Below, in pieces: positions 46,797-60,600 of a stretch of DNA of 64,000 bases. The notes below the pieces were generated by a model. The model searched no databases and was not told where the DNA came from. It saw only the letters and a list, made by a program, of their open reading frames with translations. The DNA comes from Hevea brasiliensis. Taxonomy: Eukaryota; Streptophyta; Magnoliopsida; Malpighiales; Euphorbiaceae. A program made the position numbers and the translations under genes. Numbering within the stretch: position 1 is the first letter of the stretch; every line of letters starts with the position of its first letter. The stretch covers positions 55,592,773 through 55,656,772 of the forward strand of contig NC_079495.1 of the NCBI RefSeq assembly GCF_030052815.1. The letters run 5' to 3'.

Positions 46797-47480
46797 ATAA
46801 TAGTATATTTATAATTAAGAATTATAAGATAATTTAATGTATTTATAACTAAAATTATTAAGAAAATATAGAAAAATGAAATATAATATTAGGTTGTATT
46901 TAATTCATAATTATATATACATATATAAATATATATAATTATATTGAAAGAATATAATACATCTAAAAAAAATAAAAAAATATATGTATAAATTCGGTTC
47001 TTGATTTGATTTTGGTTCAGTACAGTTTCAGTTCGATTTCACTATGGTTCTAGTTTGGCTTCGGTACAGTTCCAGTTTAGTTCTTAGTGAAGAACCATAA
47101 CAGAACCAAAGTATCAAAATAATTTGGTGTCATGACCCGATTCCACAGGCCGAATTGGCACTGGGACCTGGGCCCCTGAGGCCTACAGTAAGCCTGACTA
47201 TTCCAAAACCCATAACTAGAGCCAAAATTAAGGCCCAACATGCAAATAAATAAAATAAAATATTATATTTTTTTTTTGGGTCAGCCCAAGCCAATAACCA
47301 TCAAAAACTAAAATTAGTGGAGTCCAGCTCAATCTTGATACCCATAATGTACAAACTGTTTAACGTCATAAATATTTTATTAATTAATATAATATTTACA
47401 TAAACCATTATCATAGCGGAGCTCTAGTTATTAAATAAATAAATAAATAGACGCAATAAACTATTAACTAAGAAGCACAA

Positions 47481-50400
47481 TGTCACACCCTACCCCTTCG
47501 TAAGATGTAATATGATCTCGTAGTATATCTAATAAATTACCGTACTTCGCCTACTGATAATCTATTAAATATACTACAAGGGATTTTGGCAGAACAATTT
47601 CATTTTTAAGTCTGGCGTGCTGACAAAATTTTAAATTAAGTGTTTTCAATTCCATTATGTGTCATGAAATTCATTTAGGAATAATTAGGCATTTTTAAAA
47701 TTTTGTGAAAAATCCTCGTGGTTACGGCTGAAATTATACAAAAACAGTTCTTCATTCCTATTGAACACAATTTTAAAAAATATATTCTGCTGTTCAACAC
47801 AATCAACTCAATTTATTTGTTCCATTCTCAATAAATCTCAACATGCAGAAAATAATTCATTATTTGCAAGTCTCAAAAAGAAATTTAAAAATTTACAACC
47901 ATTGAAGTAATAATATTAATATTACAAATTTTTCAAACGATCAACTCAAGAAAATACTATTACAATAATTTACATTTAATTACAGTCTCAAAATAATATT
48001 ACACTAATTAAAATCTAAAAATGTTTATTACAGAGCTTTTTATACAACTGCTCAACGTTTGTACACCATACATACAGCTATAAAATACATCAAAAGAAAT
48101 TACAAATGGTATACCTATGATATACCCATAGTTAAATCAACTACAATTCTATATCGCTGCTCCAAGTAGCTCACGTTGTGGTCTTCTTCTTTTTCTTATC
48201 TACGACAGCATAAAAAGCTATCGCTGAGTATGGATACTCAGTGGTACACAACTAATAATTTAAAATCCAATGTAAAGCATAAATTATCAAAACATATCAA
48301 ATTATATTTTTATGATTCACAAAGTAATCCAATATTTATCAGTCAAAACAAATCATTTATTTTTTTTTATCACAAATTATTTAAATCATCCTATTTCCAT
48401 GAAATCATAATAATAATTTACAATTATTGACAAAACATTTATCAATAATCACCATTTAAGGGTGTTGCCAACATTCACACAGTTGAACCCATGACACAAA
48501 ATTTCCAATCATTGCCGTGTTGTACACCACGACAATGTAAAGGAAACTCTCCCCAATAACCGAAGCCAAAGGGAGGCACCAAAGACTAGCTAGTATATAT
48601 GAGTACTCATCCAATCTCTACCTCAACTGGCAAGCCAGAGAGGGAGGAACTCAATCCCAACAAGTGGAGGAGATATCTCACTAGACAAGCTAATGAGATC
48701 ACAAAGCATATTGCCATATGAACTGTGGTTTCAAAACGTATTTGAAATAATTTCTACTCACAAAGCACATTTATAAATCAACAAACATGTTTAATTGTTG
48801 TAAATTCATGCACATGGTTGGCAACACATTAAATTCAAATTATAATCCTCAAAACCATATGATAAATTCTTAAATGCATAGAAGAAATCATAATTAAACC
48901 ATAAAAAGTCATTCAACAAACTAAAGTTCTTGTACACAAGAGAAATTCATTCAAAACTCAATTATAAGTTTAAAACATAAAAATAGGTTAGTTGTGTACA
49001 AACCTCACTTGGATCTCTTAATTTGTCATAAGCCTTCCCTTCCTTGGAAATTTCTTTTCCAACTGAAATACATAATTAAAGTGTTTCAATATCCATCTAA
49101 ATCACTTCTAATAATAAATCCAACAATTAAATTTTTGACTGCTTAATTTTACTTATAATTTCTCCTAAGGGTGGAGTTCTTTATATTTAATAATATTATG
49201 GTTACTATTCATTTGACTAGTTATGGAAAATATTGACTTTTCCATAAATAATAGGTATGTTATTTTCAATTACACTCACATGCCACATTTTGGGTTACAA
49301 TTTTATTGGCATTGGTTGCTAATTGAAATTTAAAGTTCCCTAGATATATTTCCAAAATTTCAGTTTTTATCATCTAAGTTTATTGTTTCATTAGACTAAT
49401 CTACAGTGGAAATTTAGCTAAACTTTCTTTATCAAAGTTGTTCCTTAATGTCTCTAGTTTAATTCCCTTTTAAATCACTCAATTTGGAGTTTTGTAGCTA
49501 AAGTTATGGTATTTTCACCATAACTGGCCGGATTAGTCATTTCCAGATTTTTTGGGCAATTTAGGATTCTGGCAGTTTTGGTGACCAAATGTTTGCTAGC
49601 AATTTGATTTGGTTAGAGGCCAAACTGGGTTCTGAGTTCTCCATAAAAAATGTGCTCCTATGTCTAACCTTTCCAATGGTTTAAAAATCAGGTCATTTGG
49701 ACCTCTCTACACAAAGTTATGACCATTTGAACATGTACTGTTCATTTGGTCAATTTTGCCTAGTAACAGGGTACCTAATTCCGGATTCAAGTAGATTTTA
49801 GGTTAACTTGGGGTTAGTTTTTGGGCAAGGTTTCTTCATCAAAATTATAGCATTATGATCCTAGTTTCATGTCCAATTGGCGTCACACCAATTGGAGCAA
49901 CATAATTCAACTTATATCCTTCTAAGTGAATAGGGGTCAAGCTGTCCAGAATTCAACCTTACCACATTCATAATCTAACTCAGTTCCAATCATCAATTCA
50001 CAATCATATGCACACCAATTGACCAAAATTGAGCATTAAAACATTAATTGGTCATCAATTCTCAAAAATCCTCAATTTCATTCAAAACCCTAATCACTAT
50101 AAACCCTAATTCACCAATTGTCACAATTCATAAAAACTTAACATCCCAAATCATGAATACCATTCCATCTAAGTTCAATTTCATGCTTAATTTATTTAAA
50201 ACACATCAAAGCCCTTAAATCCCATGGCTGGCAGAAAATACTCCATAAGGTTTATGCATGATTTTTCATGCTTTTTCATATGAATTACCCATTTTCAACC
50301 TTAGGTCATGCATTTGAATTTAATTTAAACTAAAAGAGATACTTACCTTATTTAAGCAAAATCTCCTCTTCTCAAATCTTCAAAATCTTTAATATTTTCT

Positions 50401-51223
50401 TCTCCTTTTTATTTCTAATCTTACTACCAAGGCCTAAATTTAATTTTTCTTTCAAGAAGCTAGGGAAAATATTGGGTAATTTTAGTGGTTTTGGAGCTTG
50501 GGAACTTCATTCATGGAAGAAATGAAAAGAAAAGGAAGAGGGAAAGTGGAGCCGGGTGGTTTCTTGGAAGAAGAAGATGACTTTTGTCCTTTTAATTTTA
50601 GCTTTATTTATGTCATAATTATCCTAAATTTTTATAATTTAAAATTATAAATTTATGAGGTCATGCTTGTATATAGGTGATGTCATAATTCCTTTTTCCT
50701 TTTCTTTTCTTCCTCCATACTTCTTCTTTTTTAATTTATTTTTCATAATTTTAATTTCCTACATTTTAATGGACATTTAGGCTAAGAGTCACCTCTAAGA
50801 GTGAATTGACCATATTGCCCTTTATAGATTTGATCGGTTTTTCCAATAGTACTGAGTTGCTTCCTGAAGTCTGTTTCGATTGTTTGAACTTATTCTTTAT
50901 TCTTTTCTGGGGTTTTCACATTACTATTAACTTTGCAATTATCCCTAGACTTGGGGTGTCATAGGGCCCCACACGAAATTAGGATAGTGACTGAGTTCGC
51001 TGTCACTTCCCGCTTTGGTCACCCATCGCCGGGACCTTGGCTCATTTAATTGATTATAATTTGTTTTCCTTATTTCCATTTCACCTTTACATAATTTCTA
51101 TTAATTTTTATTTATGGCTTTTCTAGATGGCTTAAATATGGTTCTAAACATCCTGGCTATCTGGACAGACACTAGTCACCGGAACAGTAGAATGTATAGG
51201 CTACTCAGTATGGGGGTGTTACA
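47481..51223 (-). mobile_element. solo LTR of the chromovirus-like family, 3743 bp, duplication CACAA
   Basis: It runs from TGTCACACCC to GGGTGTTACA, flanked by CACAA at 47476-47480 and 51224-51228. It shares blocks with the LTR at 18397-21445 (e.g. 49220-49560 and 51145-51220, caccggaacagtag). The hairpin at 48224-48241 has the changed but fully paired stem CTGAGTA/TACTCAG. The frame 48176-48430 is not a recognisable gene. Confidence 0.9.
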
Positions 51224-52841
51224 CACAATCTATGGAGGAAAATGCAGGTTAAACTCGAAGAAATAAACTCGCTCCTCCTGCAACTTAGAAAAAAATATTT
51301 GAATAGAAATGCTTGCTCGACTCACAGAGTTTAGATATTGATTATAGATGCAATTTCTATAACTATCTAAACATAAAATAAATAATTCACCCAATATTCG
51401 CGCGAGAAGTTAATTTGAAGCTATTCACACACTCAGTGTATCACATCAAGATATATATGTATATGAGAGCTGATCCCCTATACAGCTCTCTTAATCCAAT
51501 ACCTGCCAGTGAGGTCAACTTAAGTCGAACTTTTACTTAATAATCCAAGTGCGGGGCTTAGCGAGATCAACTCAAAGCCGTACTCACCCCAACTTATCCA
51601 TATATAATGATCGGGTCTCAGCGAGTCAAGCTTCAGTCGTGACTACCTGTCCTACCCATATCCATATCCATACCATACTCACACTAACACGTACACAATA
51701 CTCCAAATTATTCTCAGGGCGGCAATTACAAATAAATAAAAATAATTAAATATGCAGTAACCAAAATGCCCCTAATATATTAACTATACATGTGTATAAT
51801 TAAATATTTATAAAATGCATAAGAATGCCAGATATATAATTAATATTGAAATTGTAAAAATAATCAATATCAACTCACAGACTGGTCGATCCGATTGCAG
51901 TTAGTCCTACTGAAAGAAGAAGAAAGGCTAGCCGGAAGTGATTACCTAGACAGATACATTAACCTCTATTAAATTTACTAACATAATTAATTAATTAATT
52001 TAATCAAAGAAGCAAAAATAATTTCTTAAGGTCTTGCCAAAATTTTGACAGAGTCTCTCCTATAACTGGACTTAACCCCCCTGCAAGAAAATGCAACATC
52101 AACAAAACATAGGACCTCAGGCTCACAACAATAATTATAATGCCCATCTGGGGCCTATAAGAAACCTAATCTAGATCCAATCCTCCAAACTTCAACTCGT
52201 GTCCCTAACTCCTTTATTGTCTAAATATTTATTTATAGCACTTCAAAAATTATAAAAATATTCTTGGAGGTCCTATACATTGTCCTTATATTAATTAAAA
52301 TTATTTTACTTAATTTTACTAAGTCAGAAATATTTTACCGATTTATCAGCTAGCTTAACCAAGGTAAAAATTACACAACTTAAGCTCAGGACTATCTTTG
52401 CAAATTCTGCTACCTGAAATGCATCTGGAACATCTGAAAATGCTGGGATCGATTGTAATATTGAATATGTTTTGGGACGTGTCACCGAGCAGCTGAATGA
52501 GGCTGAAAACTAGGTCCAGAGCATCGGTGAGCTATCGTCGATTCGATTGCACCTAAACGAAGCCCAAAAATTGTAAATAATTATTAGGTAATTATTTTTA
52601 ATTTACAAGAATTGAAAAGGCCCGAAAATCTCACCAAACTATTTGGACCATCCGATGATCGCCTTTTTCAAATGGTGTCCGATCATAACGGGGTTCGTCC
52701 CATTTAGAAGGTTTTGCTATACTAAGTTCATCGGTGGTCTCGGATCATCGATTTGACTGTCGGATTGTCAAAAATGTGATCGGAAAGCTCGAAAAACAAA
52801 CATTTTCTCTCTTCTCTCCCTCACCGAAAAAATCTATGAAA

Positions 52842-55819
52842 TGTAACACCTGAATCCTATCTGCAGCTAGAACCAAAGTCACATGCTCCCGAGACACACC
52901 CATGGGTATATCCCAAAGGATTGACCACTTTAGAACTCATTGAAATTTATTTAGGTAAGTGTACCATAGTATAAAGCAAAACTCATGAGAATTTAAATTA
53001 AAACATTTAATGTTATCATAAATCCATTAGGGTTATTAAAACATATGATAGATAGTAAAAGTCCAGTTCAAATCAGTGAACATACAAAAGTAAAATTCAA
53101 TAGAGTTTTCTCAGTAAAATGGATAAAATACCCCGGTTATCCCAAAGATAACACTTCAGGACCTGCAAAGGATAATAACCCAAGGAAACGTATGGGGTTT
53201 CCAACACAACCCAACCACACACGTGCCCAAAGATATTTCACAAATACCTGATAGTATAAGAATCTCATAAACTCATTGTATGAACTACATACTCAATAAC
53301 CATACACAATCCAAAATATTAAAGTTGTTTACACCCTCAAAACTTCCAATCAATTACATAAGATAACATTGTCCTATACAAAAATATCCATAATGTATGA
53401 AACCAATACTATGCAGTCAATTTATTTAATTGGGTCTTCCACCTTCTAGTCGCTTGTCAAATGCTGCCTACGCCTCCTGCACTACCTTCCCCTTATCTGG
53501 ACCTACAGATGTTCACAAGAACAATCCGCTAAGCAATAATACTTAGTGGTGTATTTGCCCTTGTAGTGTGTGTGATAATATGCATAAAATGTATATAATA
53601 TGGCATGCTATAATGTATGGATATAAGATGATCAAATACCAACATAAAGACATTTATCATTCATTAAGATATAATCATTATAATTTGTATACATATTATG
53701 AATCATACTAATCATAATTCTCATGGTAATTGCAAGTCACATACATGAACACCATTATAGCAAGAATTTAAGCGTATAATTCCCAATGTCATTTGTATGC
53801 ACCTTTATTCTCATTTATAACATCTAGACACACCAATCTCCATATTATTCCCACACACATATGATTCTATCATGTAACACAACCATACGCACAAATCAAC
53901 ACCTCAAGCGTTATGCCACATTGATTTCCATATAATTTATTACCATAATGCCCATGTCTTTTATAATGGTGGTGATAAGTAATACGTCATGGCTTTTAGC
54001 CAAGAATTTCCTCCCCTTGATTCCCATCATGGCTCCTTGCCAAGTACACGTCATGGCTACATGCCAAGTTATATTTACATCATGGCCCTAGCCCAAGTAA
54101 ATCCAGATCGTGGTAATTTAAACCATGTATGCGCATATATAAATAAATGACTAGTCATACTAGGGGGCATTAAACACATCATGTCACCATTGATTATCTT
54201 TAAAATAGGCTTAATTTGATGTTTCCAGCAATAAATATCATGTATGTGGCTGTTCATATCATTTACAACTCATTTAACACAATAATGGCACATGCAATGC
54301 AATAATCAACATGTAGCAAAATTTCTGAAAAATGGCAGCATAACAGTCATTTTGTAAAATATGCCATTAATTCTACAATAGTCCAATTATCATTAAACTT
54401 TATCGAAACATAGCATTATGAGTCTATTTAATTCTCCAACTTGTTTCAGCTCAATCTGAGTTAGAGAACTCCAGTTATGAATTTTTTTTACAGCTGTTGT
54501 GCACTGCACAGGACCTACACAGAGCACTAAAATGTTTTGCTCTCTTTCAGTATGCTACAGTCCAAATTAGCCTTTAACCCAAACTACAAAGTTGTAGGGC
54601 TCTATTAGAACTTGAATTTAGACATAAGATTCGATTAAAAATCATTCTTATAGTCTGAATTATGATTAGTTAAATTTGCTATAACAAAACAAAGTGTAAA
54701 TTCTAGCAGCAATATTAAACAGAGCAACAATTTTGCATAAGCAATTTGTAATTCAATTTGACAGAATCAACTTTTCTACAAAACATGAAAGTTTAGCTCT
54801 TTGATTAACTTTCATTTTAGGCACAAGATTTGCACAAAAACCATTTAAATTGGCTAAGTTATGCCCTCTCAAAGTGGGCTGTTCCAGCCATACCGTAATG
54901 AAAATCAAATCAAACAGCATATAAGCAATCAATTTTCACAACACCCATACAATTTGCATCAAATCAAAGGCCAAAGCCCAAGGGTAATACACTAACCTAT
55001 TGAACTTGATTTCTAGCAAATTAAAATCCACAATTTTTCCTCCAAAGATTCAAGTCAATCGGCCAACACCAAAAACCCCCCAAATTTTTAATCTATTCGC
55101 ATAATCACATACAATCAACACATACTGCCATTCAACCATAGCTAAATTCATAAGGAAGGGTTTCACTTACTAGAAAGTCAATTGAATCTTCCCTTAATTT
55201 ATTGCAATTCAATTTGGCCAAAAGTGTTTAGGGCTTTCCTTGCACCAGTCTTCAAAACAATAAGTCCCCAATTCAATTCTCAACATGAAATTGAAAGAGG
55301 AGTCAAGAAGAGAGGAAAATCATTAGCCTCTTACCTCAAATCAATTTGGCACTTTAAAATTAACTCTCTTCAATACGTTTTCTTCAAGTTTTCAATACCA
55401 AGAATCGATTAAATCAATGATTGGGGAAGTGAGGAATTCGGTTATGGAGGGAGCAAGGGTTTTGTGTGTTCTTCTTTTGTTTGATTGAAGAGAAATTTGA
55501 TGGAGTTGAGAGTGTAGGTGTCGGCTAGGGTAGAGAGAATAGAGTTTATGGCTAAAGTGTTTAGTTTATTTAGGTTTTATTAATAATAAAATGAGGGAAA
55601 ATATAACTAGGGTCAAAATAGTTTAATGGGCTCAATCCACTCACTCCTTACTAAAAGAAAATCGGCCCAATTATATTAATTAACTCTCCAATTGAGCAAT
55701 TTACACCAATTATGGAACAATTAAATTAATTCCTAATGCAATTGAATAAAATTACTCAAATTAACTCAATTTCATAAAATTAATCCATTTACAACTAGGG
55801 CATAAGTGAGGGCGTTACA
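52842..55819 (-). mobile_element. solo LTR of a related family, 2978 bp, duplication TGAAA
   Basis: It runs from TGTAACACCTGAATCC to GGGCGTTACA, flanked by TGAAA at 52837-52841 and 55820-55824. The hairpin CTAAG/CTTAG lies at 53529-53546, followed by tggtg as in the other copies. The sequence is otherwise diverged, so it is probably a sister family. No genes are seen. Confidence 0.88.
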
Positions 55820-56529
55820 TGAAAACTGACGAAGGAGGTCCTAAAAGAACACCCATGGCTCAAGGATTTCAACGCTAGTGACCTTACTCTGGACAGCCAT
55901 TGGAATTGCTGGAAATCAACGTTAGAAGCTCAAAGCATGCTTCTCTCTCTCCCTTTGATTTGCTTGGCCATTGGATCTACTGGTCGGTGTTCATGGCAGC
56001 TGGGGAAGGTTGCTGGACCTACTGGAGTGACTAGAAGCCTTCGTCAGCGTTGCTAGGTCACCAAAAAAGAAGAAAAGCGGGGGAGGGGCTAAGTGGCATG
56101 AAGAAGGACGAGGAGAGGAGGGAGAGAATGCTGTTGTGCGATTTTTTATTCTTCCTTTTTTTTTAACTTTTAATTACACTTTTAGCCCTTTAACTTTTCA
56201 TGATTTTTCAATGAAGTCCAAAATAACTTTCAATTGGGTCCTAAAATACAATTATATGTATAATTAAAATAATTTATAAAATATGTTTAGAAATAATAAA
56301 TATTAAGAATATATATAAATGAGGGTTTCACAAAAATTATAAATTAGTTAAATGCTATTAAAATAATATTTAAATACCTTATAAATATATAAAGTATAGA
56401 TATATTTTTTAAAATTCAGGATATTACATTTCGGTTCGGTACAGTTCCTGTCAGTTCGATATGGTTCTTTGGTTCGGTTCGGTTCCCTCAAGAACGGTGC
56501 ACAGCCCTATAATTAATAGTTAATTACTT

Positions 56530-56629
56530 TTAGTGACAACGTATCCGTGGCTAATACTTTAGCTAATGAGAAGCTATTTTATTTAAATTTATTACTAATA
56601 ATTATTAGCGGCGACTTATTCATCGCTAA
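56530..56629. repeat. two short imperfect inverted repeats, CACTA-like subterminal motifs
   Basis: TTAGTGAC...GTGGCTAA (56530-56554) and TTAGCGGCGA...TCATCGCTAA (56605-56629) resemble the TTAGCGACG / CGTCGCTAA motifs seen near the ends of some plant CACTA elements. No element ends were found. Confidence 0.3.
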
Positions 56630-57690
56630 ATCTATAAATAATTTAAATTCCTAATATTATTATAATTATTATAAATTAAAATTTTAAAATTATTTTAATA
56701 GTAATTATACTTATACCAAAAATCATATTATGATTATATATTCTTAATTCTATAAGTATTATTAATTTATTAAAAATTATTTAATTTATTCTAATAAAAT
56801 TAATAAACAACTTTAAACACTAAATTTCACTTTCACTAATTTAATTTTTTTTAATTATTCTAATTATTTACAAACTTATAATATTAAATTATAAAATAAT
56901 TATTAAAAAATTAACAATTTAATTAACATAATTATAAAATTATTATTAGAAATTAACTATTTAATTGAATAAAAATTTTTACTTATATTAATAAATATGA
57001 AATTCTAGCCCCATTTAATGACAGATATTTTATTTATTATAAATTTATAGCTATTTTAAAAAAAAAAAATAGTAAGGGATAAGCTCTTATAGTTAAACAC
57101 TCTATTTTTGTGCAATAGGACCCAAACTTAATTAACTTGACATATGATGTGATTTTTTTTCTTCCTTCACTGCTTGTTTGTGGTGTCATTTTTTCCCAAT
57201 GGGCAAAATCTATTTATAAATCATTAAATATTTTAAGTTTTTGTATGTCACAGATATCATTCTTATTAGAGTAGCTGTACGTGAATGTGATCACTAGAAT
57301 TTTGTTATTATTGCAAATATCAAATAATATCCTACAAATTCAATAATAATTATATATGCTAAGATAGATTGATTTTCTTATTTCTTTTATATTTAATATT
57401 GATGCTTCCAATAATATTTATGATGATTATATCACTTTTATATAAAAAAAGTACATTTCACATGTGATGGTATGAAATTTTAATTTTCTTGGATCTACTT
57501 TATTTTAATGTAGATTAATTATAATTCATTAATATCCTTATGTGAATGAACATATTTTTTTATTTTTAATTTATTAATCAATTTTAGTTAGATTGTGGAT
57601 TTTGACCATAAGGTTATAAGTAACCTAATTATAATTTCATATATTTATTTGATAAATTATACTCCTCTTAATATCAATTTTATGTTGTTA
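56630..57690. other. AT-rich DNA without recognised features
   Basis: There are no coding frames, RNA genes or convincing repeat ends. Confidence 0.6.
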
Positions 57691-60600
57691 TGTAACACCC
57701 CTAAGTTCGGTAGTGCGTTCTACTGTTCCGGTGACCAGTGTTGTCCGGACAGCTAGAATGCCTAGAACTACACTTCGTTATAAGTGAGGAGAGATAAAAT
57801 AATGAAATACAAGAAAAGAAAATACAAGAAAAATAAAGGAAAAATAATAGCAAAGAAATGCAACCAAGTTAAGCGAGCCGAGAACCCTAGCGATGGGTGA
57901 CCGCACCGGGAAGTCACGGCGTGGACCGTTGACTAGCCCTAGACCGCGGGGAACCCTGGAAAATATTTTTAGGACTTAAATAGACCCCTATTGAAGTATA
58001 AATATCATAAGAAATATTAAAGAAAAATTAAATAATTAGTACAAAGAAAAGTGAGAAATCGAAAAACGGACAAAACCCGGTGTTACTGAAAAATCGGGAA
58101 TGTAACCCGAACAGGGGCATTATGGTCATTTGACATCCCGAATTGTCTTTTGACCTAAATGTCCATTAAAAATAAATAATATTACACTTAGAAAATGAAA
58201 TAAAAAATTAATTTGGTGGTACCTAAAGTAAATAGTGAGAATTAAGGGTTTAATGTGGAATAAGTGAAAATTTAGCTTATTATATGATTAAAATTTGTGA
58301 GTGGGTCACTAAGGGAATAAAATAAACACCTAATGGGGCAGATGCAAGTCCACTAAACCAAGCAGAAACTTCATCTTCTTCACTTGGACCTCCCATGCCG
58401 AATTAAAGAGAGGAGAAAACCTCCATGGGCGTTTTCTTCAAGCTTCATCTAACCCATTCATTTCACCTCTAAACACTTAGGTTCCTTCATGAAAAATTGT
58501 CTACACATCACAAGGAAGAGTTTGATACTAAAATCAAGAAGTTTGGTGAAGGTTTAGCAAGTTCCAACCATAGGGTAAGTTAGCATTTTTGAAGATAGCT
58601 TTGTTAAACTTTGTGTTCATGTTATGGGTGTTGGTTTTGTGAAGAAAATTTTTAAGTTTGAAGAGTTATTGAGATGTTCATTTTGGACAGCCATAGAGTC
58701 ATGTATTTGATGAAATAATTGTGCATATATTTGATGAGAAATGATGTTGGTTATGGTGATTTAATATCCTAGTAAATTATTTCATATGTATAAGGTGATT
58801 TTTGCACTTGGATGAAAATTGATGATTGTAGGACACTTTGGTATTGAGGAAGATTTTCGGCAGCTTTGGGATTCTTGAATAAATGTGTGTGTTCATGTAG
58901 GTGTTGGCAGAATATTGACATAGAAGTTTGATGGATATGTATATAGATTGATTGTGTAAAGTGTATGTAAGAATTAGTGATGTTTAGGTGTGTATGTGAT
59001 TGTATTTAGACTTTGTAAATGTGAGCTTTAATTGGTGTATTAAGGATGTTTGTAATCTGCCCAAAGTGATGTTAATGTAAAGTGGAATATGGTTTTGGTA
59101 ATGAACCAAAACAGAAATGGTAAGGGAAGTGGACATATAGTAATGTAAGTGTGTAATTGATGTATGTTTAAGCATGGTGGTTAAGGGCAGTATGCAATTT
59201 AGTCAATAACTTTAATTGTGTAACCTCAATTGGTATGAGACCAATTGGAGGTGAAACTAGGCACAAAATGTGCCAACTTTCATTGAGAAAGCATACCAAA
59301 ATTCTGCTTGCAAGGTGACATAAAAAAATGACCAATTCGGATTAGATGCAATTGAGACCTAAAAACTGACCATTTGGGCAGCAGTTAGTGTTTAGGTCAT
59401 ATCTCACTCAAAACAGGTCCAATTGACCTGAAATTTTAACCATGAATAGTTAAGACCCATACCTACAAGTCTTATGAAGACACCAAGACCCAGAAATGAC
59501 CAGAAGTAAGTCAAAAAGCTTGCACAAGTTTGGGTCCAAAAACTGGCCGAACCAAAGTTGACCAAATTGACCTAAAATTGACCTAATTTGATGCCATTTG
59601 ACCAGCAATAGTGTAATGACCATAACTTGGTCTACTTAACTTGGATTGACCTAAAATTTTGCCCCGCGTTCCATAAGACATAGATCTACAAGTTTATAGT
59701 TTTGACCAAAACCCGAAAACCGAGGGAACTAGGTCGTCCGGCTAGGTCAAACTAGTATCCCGGAATTCAATAAATTGCAATAAAATGCAAGGAAACACAG
59801 TATACAAGGAAATGAGTTTGGTAAAACGTACCAACCCTAAAAACCTATCGAATGTGACATATTAAGGACACCAAAACCTAATTTACCTAAAACGCATCGA
59901 GGGTCGGTATATTAGGTGATTGAGCAAATAATAGCCTTCAGTGAGTTACTTATCGAACATTATCGTTAGAGACAGTTTAATTTAGTATTGAAACACTTCA
60001 AATTGTGTTTCTCAGTTACCAAAGACTCAGGAAAAGGGAAGGAAACACTGAGTCCAGACCGAAAGACAGTTATCAGAGGTTTGTGCACAACTAGTTTTCA
60101 ACTGATTTTGCTCTGAATAATATTTCCTATGATTAATTGTATGTTATTGTTTTAAATTGTGTTTGTGCACAACAACTATTTCTTTTGAATTATTTTCAAT
60201 TGAAATAAATTATGACGATTTGCATATTATTGTTTTAAGTTGTGAAATTGTGAAAAATGGTTTGAATGATTTTTGATGGATACTTATTGATTGAAAAGCA
60301 CTGTAATTGGTTTGAAACCACAGCTATCATGTAAATTGATTGTATTCCTCGCTAGCTTGTCTAGTGGGATGAATTGAATTCCCTCTCTGGCTGAAGTGTT
60401 GAGGTGTGTGCCTGTTGAGGACGAATAGAATGAGTACTCATATTTTTGTTAGCTAGCTATGTTATTCCTCATTAGTCATTGACTTTTGGGATGAATTGAA
60501 TACCTCATTAGCCATCGGCTTTTGGGATGAATTGAACTTGGGAACGTGATTAAAGCTGTGTGTGATTTATTGATATGTATTGTGAGATTGTGAAATGAAT

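Larger units (their letters stand above)
47128..56428 (-). mobile_element. solo LTR of another gypsy-like family, about 2570 bp net, split by two solo LTRs
   Basis: The plus-strand ends are TGTCATGACCCGATTCC and CAGGATATTACA, flanked by tttgg (47123-47127) and tttcg (56429-56433), one mismatch. Own pieces are 47128-47480, 51229-52841 and 55825-56428. The pieces contain no reading frame with a known domain; the 51229-52841 part is plain non-coding sequence. The orientation (minus) is inferred from the TGTAATATCC form at the right end. Confidence 0.65.
43120..56509. mobile_element. hAT-like non-autonomous element, enlarged by nested LTR insertions
   Basis: TAATTAAT flanks both sides (43112-43119 and 56510-56517), the 8-bp duplication typical of hAT. 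The ends are TAGAGGTATTCGGTTC and, in reverse complement on the right, TAGGGCTGTGCACCGTTC, imperfect terminal repeats. Own sequence (43120-43495, 46672-47127 and 56434-56509) is rich in ggttcggtt motifs in one orientation left and right, a known trait of some plant hAT-type elements. No transposase is visible. Confidence 0.6.
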
